Positions 7,051-17,142 of a DNA stretch of 31,417 nucleotides are shown here, piece after piece (within the stretch, counting starts at the first letter, position 1; each line of letters starts with the position of its first letter). The DNA is taken from assembly GCA_002493515.1 (NCBI GenBank), contig DKYZ01000043.1:1-31417 (forward strand), read 5' to 3'. The notes below the pieces were generated by a model. It was not told the origin of the DNA and made no database searches. It saw only the letters and a program-made list of their open reading frames with translations. Both the position numbers and the translations under genes were made by a program. Source of the stretch: Porphyromonadaceae bacterium UBA7087. GTDB taxonomy: Bacteria; Bacteroidota; Bacteroidia; Bacteroidales; Muribaculaceae.

Positions 7051-10000
7051 ATGATCAAAAAACTGACATCTTTGTTGGGACTGCTCGCGGCAGGAGGGGT
7101 GGCGATATATTCCACCGGAACCCTCCCGAACCTGCAGCCTACAACAGGCTCCGGCAGACAGGTAGTCAAGCCGGACGGGAAAATCAAGCTTTCCCCGTCA
7201 AACAAGTTCAACACCCGTGACGCTTTCTCTCGTCTGCAGACCGGAGACCCGTTCGGGACAGCACTCTATGGACAGACACGCGCTTCGCGGACACCGATAA
7301 GAATCGCGGCCGCGATGAATGTGGCGGACAGCGTGGTGCTCTACGGACTCAACCACCGCGACGACACCTGGCAGACCATGTCGCCGCTCGCGTCGAAGGT
7401 ATTCTCCTTCCACGCCGCACCCGAACTCAATTTCCTGGAAGCCTCCCCGCTGGACCTCGAGACTCCCATGGCGGCCTTCCATGCAAAGGGGCATTTCCAT
7501 CTCCTCTTCTCCACCAGAGAGGAGGATGACAATTACAATTCCTTCTGCACGGTCATCATGAAGGTCTATGACGACACCACCTGGGAACTGCTTGACACCG
7601 TCACTCTCGCCGACAGCGTGGAGGGATGGGATTTCTTCCTGCGTCAGGTGGCCGCATACGACCCGGTGACCGACAAGGTATACACCATGTCGTGGGGAGA
7701 CGGCAAGCCGCTACTCTCGCTTGACCTGGCCACAAACGAGCTGAAGGTCGTAGGAGGAGACGCCAACAAATTCGTCCAGACAATGTTTGTGGACGGCAAC
7801 GGAACCCTCTACGGAATAACCTACAACGAGAAGAAACTATACACTATAGACAAGGAGACAGGCGGCATGACAGAGGTCGGGGACATAGACCTCCCGTTCG
7901 GCCTGAGCGCGAATCCGATGTCGGCCACACTCGACCCCGCCACCGGAAAGATCTATTGGGTAGCGGTAGACGGTAACTCCCTTGAGTCAGCGATCTTCCT
8001 TCTCGACCCGGCGACGGCCAAAGTAGATAAAATCGCCGATATGCCCGGCAACGAGCATATTCTCGGCCTGTACATCCCGGAAGCCCCGGCGAATGCCCCG
8101 GCTGCTCCCACCAAACTGGCTTACCAGGGAGGCGTCCTCAACATCAAGGCTCCTTCTCAGACATACCATTCGGGGGAGAAGCTTTCAGGAAAGCTCACGC
8201 TCACAGTAGAATCCGAGGGGAAAGTCATCAAGGAGGCCGAACTGACTCCAGGCGAAGAGAAATCAATCGACCTGCCTTTGGCCGACGGAGCGCATCACCT
8301 TATTATCAAGGTATCGAATGCAGCCGGAGCATCTCCCGAGCGCCGTCTCGACACCTTCGTGGGAAATGACGCACCTTGCGCCGTGCGGGACCTCACCCTC
8401 TCCATGGAAGACACCAAAAACGCCGTCCTGACCTGGAACGCGCCCGACAGGGCCGTGCATGGCGCGGCAATCGACGACAACACACTCAGCTACAGCATCG
8501 TGAGATGGCCCGACGAGGTGGTTGTGGCAGAAAATATAAAGGAGACCACCTTCACCGAGCCGATACCGGAGACACATGCACGCTATTATTATGAAGTGGC
8601 CGCATATTCCGGAGATGTCGAGGGTGAGCACGCCATGTCGAATGTCGTCACAGGCGGCGACATATGGGTGACGCCGTATACCGAGACATTCGAAACCCAG
8701 GATGACTTCGACTCCTTCAAGGTGGTCGACGCCAACAGCGACAGCCAGACATGGACATTCATGAAAGCCAACGGAGAGAGTTCAGGTGAAGCCTACCTCC
8801 ACGGCAACGGCACCGCCGACGTGGACACTGGAATATACGAGGGCAACGGCAACGACGACTATCTGATCTCGCCGTCGGTGAGACTTAAGGCAGGAGTGGA
8901 CTACAGAATGTCGTTTGACACTTACGAGAACTGGTTCATTTATGAATACCTCTCGATATATCTCGGCAAGGAGCAGAACGTGACAGGAAACGAGACAAAA
9001 ATCTTCTCCTCCGACAAGATACAGGGAAACACCTCGACCACATTCATCTTCAATGTCGCCGAGGACGGGCTCTACAACTTCCTGTTCCACGGCGACAACC
9101 CGGGACAGAGCGTGGCGTTCACCCTCGACAACATCGCCCTTGACGAATACGCGGCGTTCAACGGGCCGGACTGCGTGACCGACCTCACGGCCAAGGCAGG
9201 CGCCATGGGCAAATTGGAGAACGAACTGTCGTTCACACTTCCCACAATGACCTACAAGGGAGAGACACTGACAGAGATCGACCGCGTGGAAATCTACCGC
9301 AACGGCAGCCGCAAGCCCGTGAAGATCTTCGACTCCGTGAAGCCGGGCGAGAAGCTGACATGGCTTGACACCGACGTGGAGCAGGGCATGGTCAATTACC
9401 GTGTGCTTGTCTTCAACTCGGCCGGACAGGGGAAGGAAGGCCTCGTAAGCAACTGGATAGGACTTGACCATCCCGCCGTAGTCACCAACGCCAGGATACG
9501 CATGAACAGCGACTACCAGGCAGTAGCCACATTCGACAAGGTAGGAGGCGTGGGAATGCACGGAGGATATGTAGACCCGGCAGACGTGAAATACGCCCTC
9601 TACCGTTATAATGAATATAGCTGGGACAATCCATGGGAGCAGGTGACGGAGTTCACCGACGCGACTGAAATCACCGACACCTCATATTCCGGCTGGGGAC
9701 AGGCCTGGGTGGACTACGCCATTGTGGCATCCAACAGCGCCGGCCTCTCCGACGGCAATATGCAGGGAATAGTTCTCGGCGAGCCTTACGCACGTCCCTA
9801 CAACGAGTCGTTCGCCTACGCTTTCGCATCGCTCGGCCCATGGACGCTTATGGCTTCCTCCTATGACTACGCCTGGAAGATGGTGGATGGCTCCGGACTC
9901 AGAACAAAGCCCTACGATAACGATGGCGGCATGCTCCAGTTCTCCTACATAGCCGAGGATTCACCCTCGCAGGTGATTATCGGGCCGCGAATCAGCCTCA

Positions 10001-11658
10001 AGGAATCGTCAGAGCCGCAACTTTCCTTCTTCATGACCCACGGCTTCGAGGCCGAGGAGGAGGACCTCTCGCTCGACGTATACCTGAACTATGCCGACGA
10101 GGGATGGGTGAAGACCGCCACAATTCCGTATAACGACGGCACCACCGGATGGGGCAGATACGCCCTGCCGCTGAGAAACGACGCAGACAACGTGCAGATA
10201 GCCTTCGGCGCCAACGCGATTGACGCGAGCGCTGCCATATATATCGACGCCATCGCAATCGACGAGGGCATCGCAAAGGATATGGCAGTGCAGAACCTGA
10301 CACTCTCGCATAAGCGCATAAACGCCGGGGAGTCGGCCACAGCGGACGTGACCGTGGCCAACTACGGCACAGAGGAGGCCAACGGCTTCCAGGTAGTGCT
10401 GCTTGACGACGGCAAAGAACTGATGAGCCGCACGATCGACGCATTGGCACCCAACGCCGTGACACACGTGGCCTTCGAGCTTGCCACCACCCGCAAAGAC
10501 GCCTCCAGACAGTTCGTCCTGACTGCCGAGGCCAGACTCCAGGGAGACTCCGACCACGGCAACGACGCCAGCCTGACGGCAGGTCTTTACGTGAAGGGAT
10601 CGACGCTTCCCGGCGTGGCAGGACTCAGCGGAAAGAACGAGGGCGAGGATGTGGCCCTGACGTGGCAGAAACCCGCTAACGACGAGATAACCGACGCCGT
10701 GACCGACGATTTCGACAGCTACGAGTCGTTCATCATCGACGGCATAGGCGACTGGACAACATACGACGGTGACGGAACGCCGACAGTATATTTCGGCGGC
10801 CCCGAGATTCCCAACTGCTTCTCGCCGAAGGCTTGGCAGATATGGGCTCCGGAGGAGGCCGGATTCTCATTAGAGAAATTCGAGGTGCTGCGCCCGCACT
10901 CCGGCGACAAGGTGCTTGCCTGCTGGGCAGCCTCCGACGGCGCTACTACCACGCTGCCCAACGACGACTGGCTGATCTCTTCGGAAGTTACCGGAGGCAC
11001 AGACATATCGTTCTGGTACAGGATGCCCAATGACGGTTCAGACCCGCAGAAGTTCGAGATGATGTACTCCACCACCGACAGCGAGCCCGAGAGCTTCCAG
11101 GCCTTCGACTCCGGAGAGATCGCATTCGGCACAGACTGGGTATACTTCGAGTTCACCCTCCCTCGCGATGCCCGCTATTTCGCCGTGCGCAGCTGCAGCG
11201 AGGGCAGCTACACCGTGGCATTCCTTGACGACATCACCTATACCCCGCTCTACGGCTCGACCACGAAGCTCACGCTCAACGGATATAACGTATACCGCGA
11301 CGACGAGCTGATTGCAGAGAATGTGTCAGGCACAGAATTTACCGACAAGGGTGCGGCCACAGCCATCCATCAGTATAACGTGACGGCAAACTGGAAGGAG
11401 GGCGAGTCAAACTACTCCGACACCTTCGAGAACGTCGGTCTCGGAATAAGGGGCGACAAGGCAGACGCCGTAAGGATCCGCGTGGAGGACAACACAATCG
11501 TGATAAGCGGTGCCGAGGGCATGCGCACACAGATCCTCACAGCCCAGGGCCTCGCCATCTGCGACCGCGTGGCCGAGTCAACGCTCCGGATAAGCGTTGA
11601 GCCGGGCATCTACCTGGTGAGCGTCAACGGCAGGACATTCAAGGTCATAGCCAGATAA
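7051..11658 (+). CDS. Giant secreted adhesin-like protein with choice-of-anchor J, Fn3 and CARDB-like domains and a T9SS-type tail
   Basis: 1535 residues with an N-terminal signal sequence. Residues about 90-350 look like a beta-propeller-type repeat region (DPVTDKVYTMSW, DPATGKIYWVAV). Fn3/Ig-like domains follow, then a choice-of-anchor J (cleaved-adhesin) domain near 545-705 (ETFETQDDF...NDDYLISP), another jelly-roll segment near 905-1075, a CARDB-like domain near 1076-1185 (DMAVQNLTLSHKRINAGE) and a second anchor J domain near 1215-1395 (NDDWLISSEV). It ends in Fn3 and a short tail (GIYLVSVNGRTFKVIAR) typical of type IX secretion substrates. It is probably cell-surface or released; the ligand is unknown. 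It heads a likely operon with the Omp28-like protein and M6 protease. The 1126-residue protein near 25.7 kb is a paralogue in architecture. Confidence 0.8.
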   Translation: MIKKLTSLLGLLAAGGVAIYSTGTLPNLQPTTGSGRQVVKPDGKIKLSPSNKFNTRDAFSRLQTGDPFGTALYGQTRASRTPIRIAAAMNVADSVVLYGLNHRDDTWQTMSPLASKVFSFHAAPELNFLEASPLDLETPMAAFHAKGHFHLLFSTREEDDNYNSFCTVIMKVYDDTTWELLDTVTLADSVEGWDFFLRQVAAYDPVTDKVYTMSWGDGKPLLSLDLATNELKVVGGDANKFVQTMFVDGNGTLYGITYNEKKLYTIDKETGGMTEVGDIDLPFGLSANPMSATLDPATGKIYWVAVDGNSLESAIFLLDPATAKVDKIADMPGNEHILGLYIPEAPANAPAAPTKLAYQGGVLNIKAPSQTYHSGEKLSGKLTLTVESEGKVIKEAELTPGEEKSIDLPLADGAHHLIIKVSNAAGASPERRLDTFVGNDAPCAVRDLTLSMEDTKNAVLTWNAPDRAVHGAAIDDNTLSYSIVRWPDEVVVAENIKETTFTEPIPETHARYYYEVAAYSGDVEGEHAMSNVVTGGDIWVTPYTETFETQDDFDSFKVVDANSDSQTWTFMKANGESSGEAYLHGNGTADVDTGIYEGNGNDDYLISPSVRLKAGVDYRMSFDTYENWFIYEYLSIYLGKEQNVTGNETKIFSSDKIQGNTSTTFIFNVAEDGLYNFLFHGDNPGQSVAFTLDNIALDEYAAFNGPDCVTDLTAKAGAMGKLENELSFTLPTMTYKGETLTEIDRVEIYRNGSRKPVKIFDSVKPGEKLTWLDTDVEQGMVNYRVLVFNSAGQGKEGLVSNWIGLDHPAVVTNARIRMNSDYQAVATFDKVGGVGMHGGYVDPADVKYALYRYNEYSWDNPWEQVTEFTDATEITDTSYSGWGQAWVDYAIVASNSAGLSDGNMQGIVLGEPYARPYNESFAYAFASLGPWTLMASSYDYAWKMVDGSGLRTKPYDNDGGMLQFSYIAEDSPSQVIIGPRISLKESSEPQLSFFMTHGFEAEEEDLSLDVYLNYADEGWVKTATIPYNDGTTGWGRYALPLRNDADNVQIAFGANAIDASAAIYIDAIAIDEGIAKDMAVQNLTLSHKRINAGESATADVTVANYGTEEANGFQVVLLDDGKELMSRTIDALAPNAVTHVAFELATTRKDASRQFVLTAEARLQGDSDHGNDASLTAGLYVKGSTLPGVAGLSGKNEGEDVALTWQKPANDEITDAVTDDFDSYESFIIDGIGDWTTYDGDGTPTVYFGGPEIPNCFSPKAWQIWAPEEAGFSLEKFEVLRPHSGDKVLACWAASDGATTTLPNDDWLISSEVTGGTDISFWYRMPNDGSDPQKFEMMYSTTDSEPESFQAFDSGEIAFGTDWVYFEFTLPRDARYFAVRSCSEGSYTVAFLDDITYTPLYGSTTKLTLNGYNVYRDDELIAENVSGTEFTDKGAATAIHQYNVTANWKEGESNYSDTFENVGLGIRGDKADAVRIRVEDNTIVISGAEGMRTQILTAQGLAICDRVAESTLRISVEPGIYLVSVNGRTFKVIAR

Positions 11659-11678
11659 CCTCACGGAGAAATGTTTCA

Positions 11679-11717
11679 GAAGGGATTTGCCGCACACAGG
11701 AGGCGGCAGATCCCTTC
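11679..11717 (+). terminator. Strong hairpin between the giant protein gene and the Omp28-like gene
   Basis: A 15-bp stem with one G-T pair (11679-11693 with 11703-11717) closes a 9-base loop. No T-run follows, so complete termination is unlikely. It more probably stabilises the upstream mRNA end or lowers expression of the downstream genes. Nothing resembling a -7 box follows before 11746, which fits a read-through operon. Confidence 0.5.
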
Positions 11718-11745
11718 AATCATTCAATTCAAATAGAGAGACGAC

Positions 11746-13554
11746 ATGAGAAAACTCTTTTACTTATTATTGTCACTGACATTCTGTCAGGGAGCCTCCG
11801 CACAGGTCGAGCTGCGGCATTGTTCGGAAATTGATTCGGGATGGGGCGACTCCAACTCCGTAGTGACGCCGTATGTGGCGTTTCCGGAATCGTTCGTGAG
11901 CCCCTACGCAGGCAACAGCATCACAAAGGTATACATCGGGCTTGCGCAGGATGCGTCAAACTGCTATCTGTATATAAAGGAGAATCCGGAAGACAACGAA
12001 TACATCTACCGCCAGAAACTCGGAAGCCTCCAGACAGGCTGGAACGAGATTGTGCTTGACGAGCCCTACCCCGTCGGCGGGAGCGACAGGATCTCGATAG
12101 GCTACAAGGCGTCGTTCCAGCAGGCGGGAGGTGTAGGAATCAGCAGCGAGAAATACCCGGACGGCGACAAGGTATACTACAACAGTCAGGACAGATGGAC
12201 CTCCACAGGGGGCTCGATCTGCATAAAGGCGCTCGTTGAGGGGGAATCCATGCCTGAGAACGAGATGGGAATAGGCCGCATGTCCGACGTGACGGCTCCA
12301 TATGACGCGGAGACGGTGACATTCACCACAGTGGTGAGAAACCTGGGGGCCAATGTGGTGGAGAGGTACAGCCTTGACATCACGGTCGACGACGAGACCG
12401 TGGAGGAGACCTATGCGCGGCAGATACCCGTCAACGGCTGCGACACCGTGAGATTCGACGTGCCGAGCGTGGAGAAGGGGAAGCATACCGTCACCGCCTG
12501 CATAAGGAGCGTGAACGGGGCCGATGACACATATGAGGCCAACAACCGGGTGTCGGCTGTGCTGACCGTGCGCGACAAGACCTTTGCACGCCGCGTGCTG
12601 TGCGAGGAGATGACAGGCACCTGGTGCGGATTCTGTCCCCGGGGAATCGTGGGGCTCGAGCTGATGAAGGAGAGCCATCCCGGGCTGTTCATTCCCGTCA
12701 GCATCCACAGCAACGACCCGCTGGAAATCGACTCTCTGTCAGACTACAGCTATAAGGAATTCATCGCATCATGTCCCGGGGCTCCGATGTGTAACGTCAA
12801 CCGCCGCCTGACGGGCGATCCATTTATTGATATCCAGAGGCTCTTCAATCTTGAAAGCGCCGCCGAAAACCATATCGCGCTGGAGACGGAAGCCGTATGG
12901 GACGATGATGGAAAAATCCGGGTCAAAAACGTCTATTATTCAGACATGGACATTGAGTCTCCCTCGTTCAGGACGGCATATACCCTTACCGAAGACAGCA
13001 TCACCGGCTACCCCCAGACCAATTATTACGCAGGGGGAAGAAACGGCGAGATGTACGGATGGGAAGAGAAGGAAGACCCTGCCAGGGATGCGGTGTTCAA
13101 CGACGTGGCACGCGCCATTTTCGGCTCATACTCAGGCATACCGCTGCCTGCGGAGCCTATGACGGCATTCACCCGCTATGAGCATGAATACACCATCGAG
13201 CTTCCCGCCACAGTGAACGACGCACGCAACATCCATATAATCGGACAGATAATCGATGCCGGGACAAACTGCATACTCAACGCCTCCAGCACTGATGTCA
13301 AAGGTAATATCCCGGGGGCCGTTATGGCACCTGAGGCAGCCGGAATCAAGGTTACGGCAGGCATTCAAGGCATCGAAATCTACGGAGAGGGACTGGCCGG
13401 AGCCAGGGCATCCGTTTTCGACATATCCGGAAGAAAGGTAGCCGGAGCCACGCTCGCAGACGGAGACAACCATATACATGTGGAGGGCCACGGAATGTTC
13501 TTAGTGAACGTGGGCGCCGGAAAAACCGCAAAAACCTATAAACTCATACTATGA
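11746..13554 (+). CDS. Omp28-related secreted protein with thioredoxin-like CxxC motif and T9SS-type tail
   Basis: 602 residues with a signal peptide ending near GASAQ (residues 1-20). Residues about 21-165 form a beta-sandwich-like region, about 180-275 a CARDB-like domain (VVRNLGANVVERYSLDITV). Residues from about 283 resemble the Omp28 family, with EEMTGTWCGFCPRG at 287-300; Cys294 and Cys297 form a thioredoxin-type CxxC. Such proteins are surface or extracellular in Bacteroidetes; a thiol-exchange role is possible but unproven. The C-terminal about 70 residues (IEIYGEGLAGARASVFDISG, ending GKTAKTYKLIL) form a T9SS-type sorting domain. The stop overlaps the protease start as ATGA (13551-13554), so the two products are coupled in translation and perhaps in function. 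Confidence 0.8.
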   Translation: MRKLFYLLLSLTFCQGASAQVELRHCSEIDSGWGDSNSVVTPYVAFPESFVSPYAGNSITKVYIGLAQDASNCYLYIKENPEDNEYIYRQKLGSLQTGWNEIVLDEPYPVGGSDRISIGYKASFQQAGGVGISSEKYPDGDKVYYNSQDRWTSTGGSICIKALVEGESMPENEMGIGRMSDVTAPYDAETVTFTTVVRNLGANVVERYSLDITVDDETVEETYARQIPVNGCDTVRFDVPSVEKGKHTVTACIRSVNGADDTYEANNRVSAVLTVRDKTFARRVLCEEMTGTWCGFCPRGIVGLELMKESHPGLFIPVSIHSNDPLEIDSLSDYSYKEFIASCPGAPMCNVNRRLTGDPFIDIQRLFNLESAAENHIALETEAVWDDDGKIRVKNVYYSDMDIESPSFRTAYTLTEDSITGYPQTNYYAGGRNGEMYGWEEKEDPARDAVFNDVARAIFGSYSGIPLPAEPMTAFTRYEHEYTIELPATVNDARNIHIIGQIIDAGTNCILNASSTDVKGNIPGAVMAPEAAGIKVTAGIQGIEIYGEGLAGARASVFDISGRKVAGATLADGDNHIHVEGHGMFLVNVGAGKTAKTYKLIL

Positions 13555-15938
13555 CAAGCATAAGAAGTTGTTTTTACATAGTCCTGGCCACGGCGTCGCT
13601 GTCGCTCGCCCCCGGGGCTTCAGCCGTACCGGCCTATCCGGAACTCCAGAAGGGCACGCTGGAAGACGGCAGCGAGACAGTATTCAGAGTGGTGGGGGAT
13701 GAATATTCCCATGCCATCGTAAGCGAGGACGGATTCCTTCTCGAAAGAAGACCCGGCGGACTGCTGTCCAAAACCGTAAAGGCAGACGTAGAAGGGATTC
13801 TCGGAGAGGGTCAGCGCCGGGCCGCGGCAAGAAGGCTGCCTGGGCCTTCCTTCCCCACGACAGGCAATCTCAAGGGCGTCATACTCCTGGTGGAGTTCTC
13901 CGACAATTCGTTTGCCGAGGGCCATGACTCGGCTTTATTCGCCGAAATCATGAACGGCAACCGATACAGCGGAGAGGGCGCCACCGGGTCTGCCCGCGAT
14001 TATTTCATCGACCAGTCGATGGGAGCATTCTCACCCGACTTTGACGTCTTCGGTCCCATCAAGCTGTCGAAGACAATGAAATATTATGGAGCGAACGACA
14101 GAAACGGTCAGGATTCCAATCCCGGCATGATGGTCAAGGAGGCCTGTGAATATGCCGAGAGCGAGTTTGGCGTCGACTTCACCAACTACGATTATAACGA
14201 AGACGGCAACGTTGATTTCGTATACGTGATATATGCCGGGTACGCAGAGAGCTACGGAGCATCGAGCAACACTATCTGGCCCCATGCCTCCGACATCAAC
14301 GCCCTCGGCGTGCAATGCGAGGTGTCGGGAAAGGAGGTGCGCCGGTATGCATGCTCCAGCGAGCTCAAATATGTTTCGGGAGAGACCGTGGAGGGGATCG
14401 GGACCTTCTGCCATGAGTTCGGACACGTGCTCGGGCTTCCCGACCTCTACAACACTCGGAACCAAAGCTACATCCAGCTGGGAACCTGGGATATAATGGA
14501 CCAGGGAAGCTATAACAACGAATCGCACACGCCCCCGGCCTATTCCGCCTTCGAGAGAAGCAGCCTGGGCTGGATGGAACTCACGGAGCTTGACACCCCG
14601 TCGGATCTGCTGAGTCTTGAAGAGCTTACCGAGTCAAATACCGCCTACCGGATCAGTACGCCTGTGGAGGATGAGTTTTTCATACTCGAAAACCGGCAGC
14701 AGAGAGGCTGGGATACATACCAGCCGGGACGCGGGCTCATGATTACGCATGTGGCGTATGACCAGGGAGCCTGGGACGGCAATTACGTCAACTCGGGGAT
14801 TATGTCGCGTGTGGACTTAGAGGAGGCCGACGGCATACAGTCTGCTTCAACTGCATCGTCCGACCTGTATCCTTACGGAGATAACGATATGTTTACCGAC
14901 TACTCACAGCCCTCCTCAATGACATGGGACGGACAACCAACCGGAAAGGGGGTGACCCAGATACGCGACAATGACGGCGTGGTGACGTTCAGGTTCATGA
15001 AAGACCGTCTTTCACGTCCCGAGGCCCTGACAGCAAATTACATAAACGAGGACTCCTTCACCCTCTCCTGGTCGCCGGTGGAAGGAGCGTCACACTACCG
15101 TCTCAACATACGTGAGATTCTTCCGGAAGACCTGAACCCGGTGGTATATTCCGAGGATTTCTCCGGTATGGAGGCCGGGAAATATCCCAACGCCGACATG
15201 ACCGACATCGGCGAGACTCTCGACGAGTATCTCGCGATGGAGGGATGGTGGGGAGAACAGATATTCCAGGCGGGAGGAAAGATGATGCTCGGCTATTACG
15301 GAAAAAGCGGAAAGCTAAACTCCCCGGCCTTCTCGGCAGACATTCTGGGCCACGAGGCCACGTTGGCCTTCTCGATAGTGTCATATCCCGGGAAGTCGGT
15401 GAATTTCTCAGTATCATTGCTTGACATCGACACGCAGGAAGTAGTCGACGACCATGAGGGTAAGGCTACAAAAGCTGAACAGGATGTGATCTGGCATATC
15501 ACAGACTTTCCCGAGCGCGGAAGATTCATCTTCGAGACTCGCAATGAGAGGGCCTATCTCGACAACCTGCGTATTCTGTCGGGCAATGTGGCCGACGATG
15601 ACGTGTGGACAGCGGGACCGAAAGCCTGGAGCGAGGATGCGATACGTGATCACAGCTTCACGGTGACAGGGCTTGTGGAAGGGCGCACCTATGTCTGCTC
15701 TGTGGAGGCCTGGTCGGAAGACGGGCTCCATCCTTCCCAACCTTCGGAGGAGATTGAGGTCGTGACCGGCAGACACGATGGTGTGATAGAGGTCAGCGAC
15801 AGTAGCAACCGGCGTGTGGCAAGCACCTCCTATTATGATTTCATCGGACGCCGTTACCGGACTGCACCTTCGGGAATACCTTTCATAAAGGTCACGACAT
15901 TCTCCGATGGTTCTACCGAAACCGTGAAAATTATATAA
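13551..15938 (+). CDS. Secreted M6-family zinc metalloprotease with C-terminal jelly-roll/Fn3 region
   Basis: 795 residues with a signal peptide (cleavage near residue 25). The M6 (immune inhibitor A-like) catalytic domain spans about 100-450 and has the full zinc motif HEFGHVLGLPD at 288-298 (His288, Glu289, His292, Asp298). GSARDYFIDQSMGAF (147-160) and the Asp/Asn-rich YDYNEDGNVDFVYVIYAG segment, a possible calcium loop, are also typical. Residues about 495-745 contain Fn3 halves around a choice-of-anchor-J-like insert (YSEDFSGMEAGKYPN). The C-terminus (YDFIGRRYRTAPSGIPFIKV...) is a degenerate T9SS-type tail. M6 enzymes cut extracellular proteins. It overlaps the Omp28-like gene by 4 bp. 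A second M6 protease is encoded at 29194-31023. Confidence 0.88.
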   Translation: MTSIRSCFYIVLATASLSLAPGASAVPAYPELQKGTLEDGSETVFRVVGDEYSHAIVSEDGFLLERRPGGLLSKTVKADVEGILGEGQRRAAARRLPGPSFPTTGNLKGVILLVEFSDNSFAEGHDSALFAEIMNGNRYSGEGATGSARDYFIDQSMGAFSPDFDVFGPIKLSKTMKYYGANDRNGQDSNPGMMVKEACEYAESEFGVDFTNYDYNEDGNVDFVYVIYAGYAESYGASSNTIWPHASDINALGVQCEVSGKEVRRYACSSELKYVSGETVEGIGTFCHEFGHVLGLPDLYNTRNQSYIQLGTWDIMDQGSYNNESHTPPAYSAFERSSLGWMELTELDTPSDLLSLEELTESNTAYRISTPVEDEFFILENRQQRGWDTYQPGRGLMITHVAYDQGAWDGNYVNSGIMSRVDLEEADGIQSASTASSDLYPYGDNDMFTDYSQPSSMTWDGQPTGKGVTQIRDNDGVVTFRFMKDRLSRPEALTANYINEDSFTLSWSPVEGASHYRLNIREILPEDLNPVVYSEDFSGMEAGKYPNADMTDIGETLDEYLAMEGWWGEQIFQAGGKMMLGYYGKSGKLNSPAFSADILGHEATLAFSIVSYPGKSVNFSVSLLDIDTQEVVDDHEGKATKAEQDVIWHITDFPERGRFIFETRNERAYLDNLRILSGNVADDDVWTAGPKAWSEDAIRDHSFTVTGLVEGRTYVCSVEAWSEDGLHPSQPSEEIEVVTGRHDGVIEVSDSSNRRVASTSYYDFIGRRYRTAPSGIPFIKVTTFSDGSTETVKII

Positions 15939-15963
15939 AGGGTTTGTCCGGATAATATATTGA

Positions 15964-16016
15964 GGCCGGGGGACGTTCTATCAGACAAAAGTGATTAAGA
16001 ACATTTCCTCCGGCTT
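15964..16016 (+). terminator. Imperfect hairpin after the protease gene
   Basis: The sequence GGCCGGGGGA...GTTCT pairs with AGAAC...TCCTCCGGCTT across an 18-base loop, with one mismatch and a small bulge. It lies 26 bases after the protease stop. The T-tract is weak, so it is a probable rather than certain terminator of the secreted-protein operon. Confidence 0.45.
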
Positions 16017-16083
16017 TATGTGTTATACCTAAGGATGTTCGACATCTCGCCTAAATCAATATCGACCTAAATACACTATTGCA

Positions 16084-17133
16084 ATGTTGAGAAAACCCCA
16101 GTTTACCGAGAAAAGGGTCAGCATGATCCATGGTATTGTGCTGATAGCCCTGTTCGCGTGCGCTTCCTTCTATATCGGGGAGGCCCAGTTTCTGAAAGAC
16201 ATCTCGTTCAGCCCGATGATCATCGGCATTATCCTCGGCATGATCTACGCAAATTCGCTACGTAACAACCTGCCTGAAACATGGGTGCCGGGCATACAGT
16301 TCTGTTCCAAGAAGATACTTCGCCTGGGCATTATCCTCTACGGCTTCAGACTTACCTTCCAGGATATCGTCAATGTCGGGGTTGCCGGGATAGTAATCGA
16401 CGCCATCGTGGTGACGGTGACGATTCTCGGAGGCATCTGGATCGGACGGATGCTGAAGATGGACCGCGACACTGCGCTACTGACATCTGTGGGCAGCGGC
16501 ATCTGCGGCGCGGCGGCTGTGCTCGGCGCGGAATCTACCATACGCACACAACCATATAAGACTGCTGTAGCCGTCGCCACAGTGGTGATATTCGGTACAA
16601 TCTCGATGTTCCTCTATCCAGTGGCCTACCGTTCTGGGTGGCTCGACCTGAGTCCGCAGACGATGGGCATCTACTCTGGAGCGACGCTGCATGAGGTAGC
16701 CCACGCCGTGGGAGCGGGCAACGCCATGGGCACGGAGGTGTCGAACGTGGCGATTATCGTGAAGATGATACGTGTGATGCTGCTGGTGCCGGTGCTGCTC
16801 ATACTTGGGGTATGGGTTGCGCGCCGCAACGCCCGCCAGGGATCTGCCTCCGGAGAGAAGGGTAAGGTAAGCATACCGTGGTTTGCCGTAGGATTCCTGG
16901 TGGTGATCGCATTCAACTCACTCGATCTTCTGCCGACGGCGTTCGTGGACGCCATCAACTACTTCGACACATTCCTTCTGACGATGGCCATGGCTGCCCT
17001 TGGAGCCGAGACAAGCATCGACAAATTCAAGAAAGCGGGAGCCAAACCCTTCGTGCTGGCCTTCTGCCTTGACATCTGGCTGATCGGGGGCGGCTACATC
17101 ATGGCAAAATACCTCGCCCCGCTCATGCTGTGA
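16084..17133 (+). CDS. YeiH-type (UPF0324) putative sulfate exporter family membrane protein
   Basis: 349 residues, about ten hydrophobic helices, matching the YeiH/UPF0324 family length and pattern. Characteristic stretches include GIILGMIYAN, CSKKILRLGIILYGFRLTFQDI, SVGSGICGAAAVLGAE and GATLHEVAHAVGAG, the last two being family-conserved and functionally suspected polar segments in membrane helices. The family is annotated as putative sulfate exporters, but the transported substrate is not firmly established. The gene follows the protease operon after a hairpin and about 145 bp without a clear consensus promoter. The first residues (MLRKPQFTEKRVSMIHGIV) keep positive charges before the first helix, supporting the chosen start; the ATG at 16123 is an alternative. 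Confidence 0.85.
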   Translation: MLRKPQFTEKRVSMIHGIVLIALFACASFYIGEAQFLKDISFSPMIIGIILGMIYANSLRNNLPETWVPGIQFCSKKILRLGIILYGFRLTFQDIVNVGVAGIVIDAIVVTVTILGGIWIGRMLKMDRDTALLTSVGSGICGAAAVLGAESTIRTQPYKTAVAVATVVIFGTISMFLYPVAYRSGWLDLSPQTMGIYSGATLHEVAHAVGAGNAMGTEVSNVAIIVKMIRVMLLVPVLLILGVWVARRNARQGSASGEKGKVSIPWFAVGFLVVIAFNSLDLLPTAFVDAINYFDTFLLTMAMAALGAETSIDKFKKAGAKPFVLAFCLDIWLIGGGYIMAKYLAPLML

Positions 17134-17142
17134 CTCCGGGGC

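Noticed and set aside
8782..9561. 259-codon minus-strand ORF within the giant secreted protein
   Set aside because: Antisense shadow in a GC-rich gene; the valine/histidine-rich product has no recognisable domain.
11956..12708. 250-codon minus-strand ORF within the Omp28-like gene
   Set aside because: Antisense shadow of a gene with an evident signal peptide and CxxC motif.
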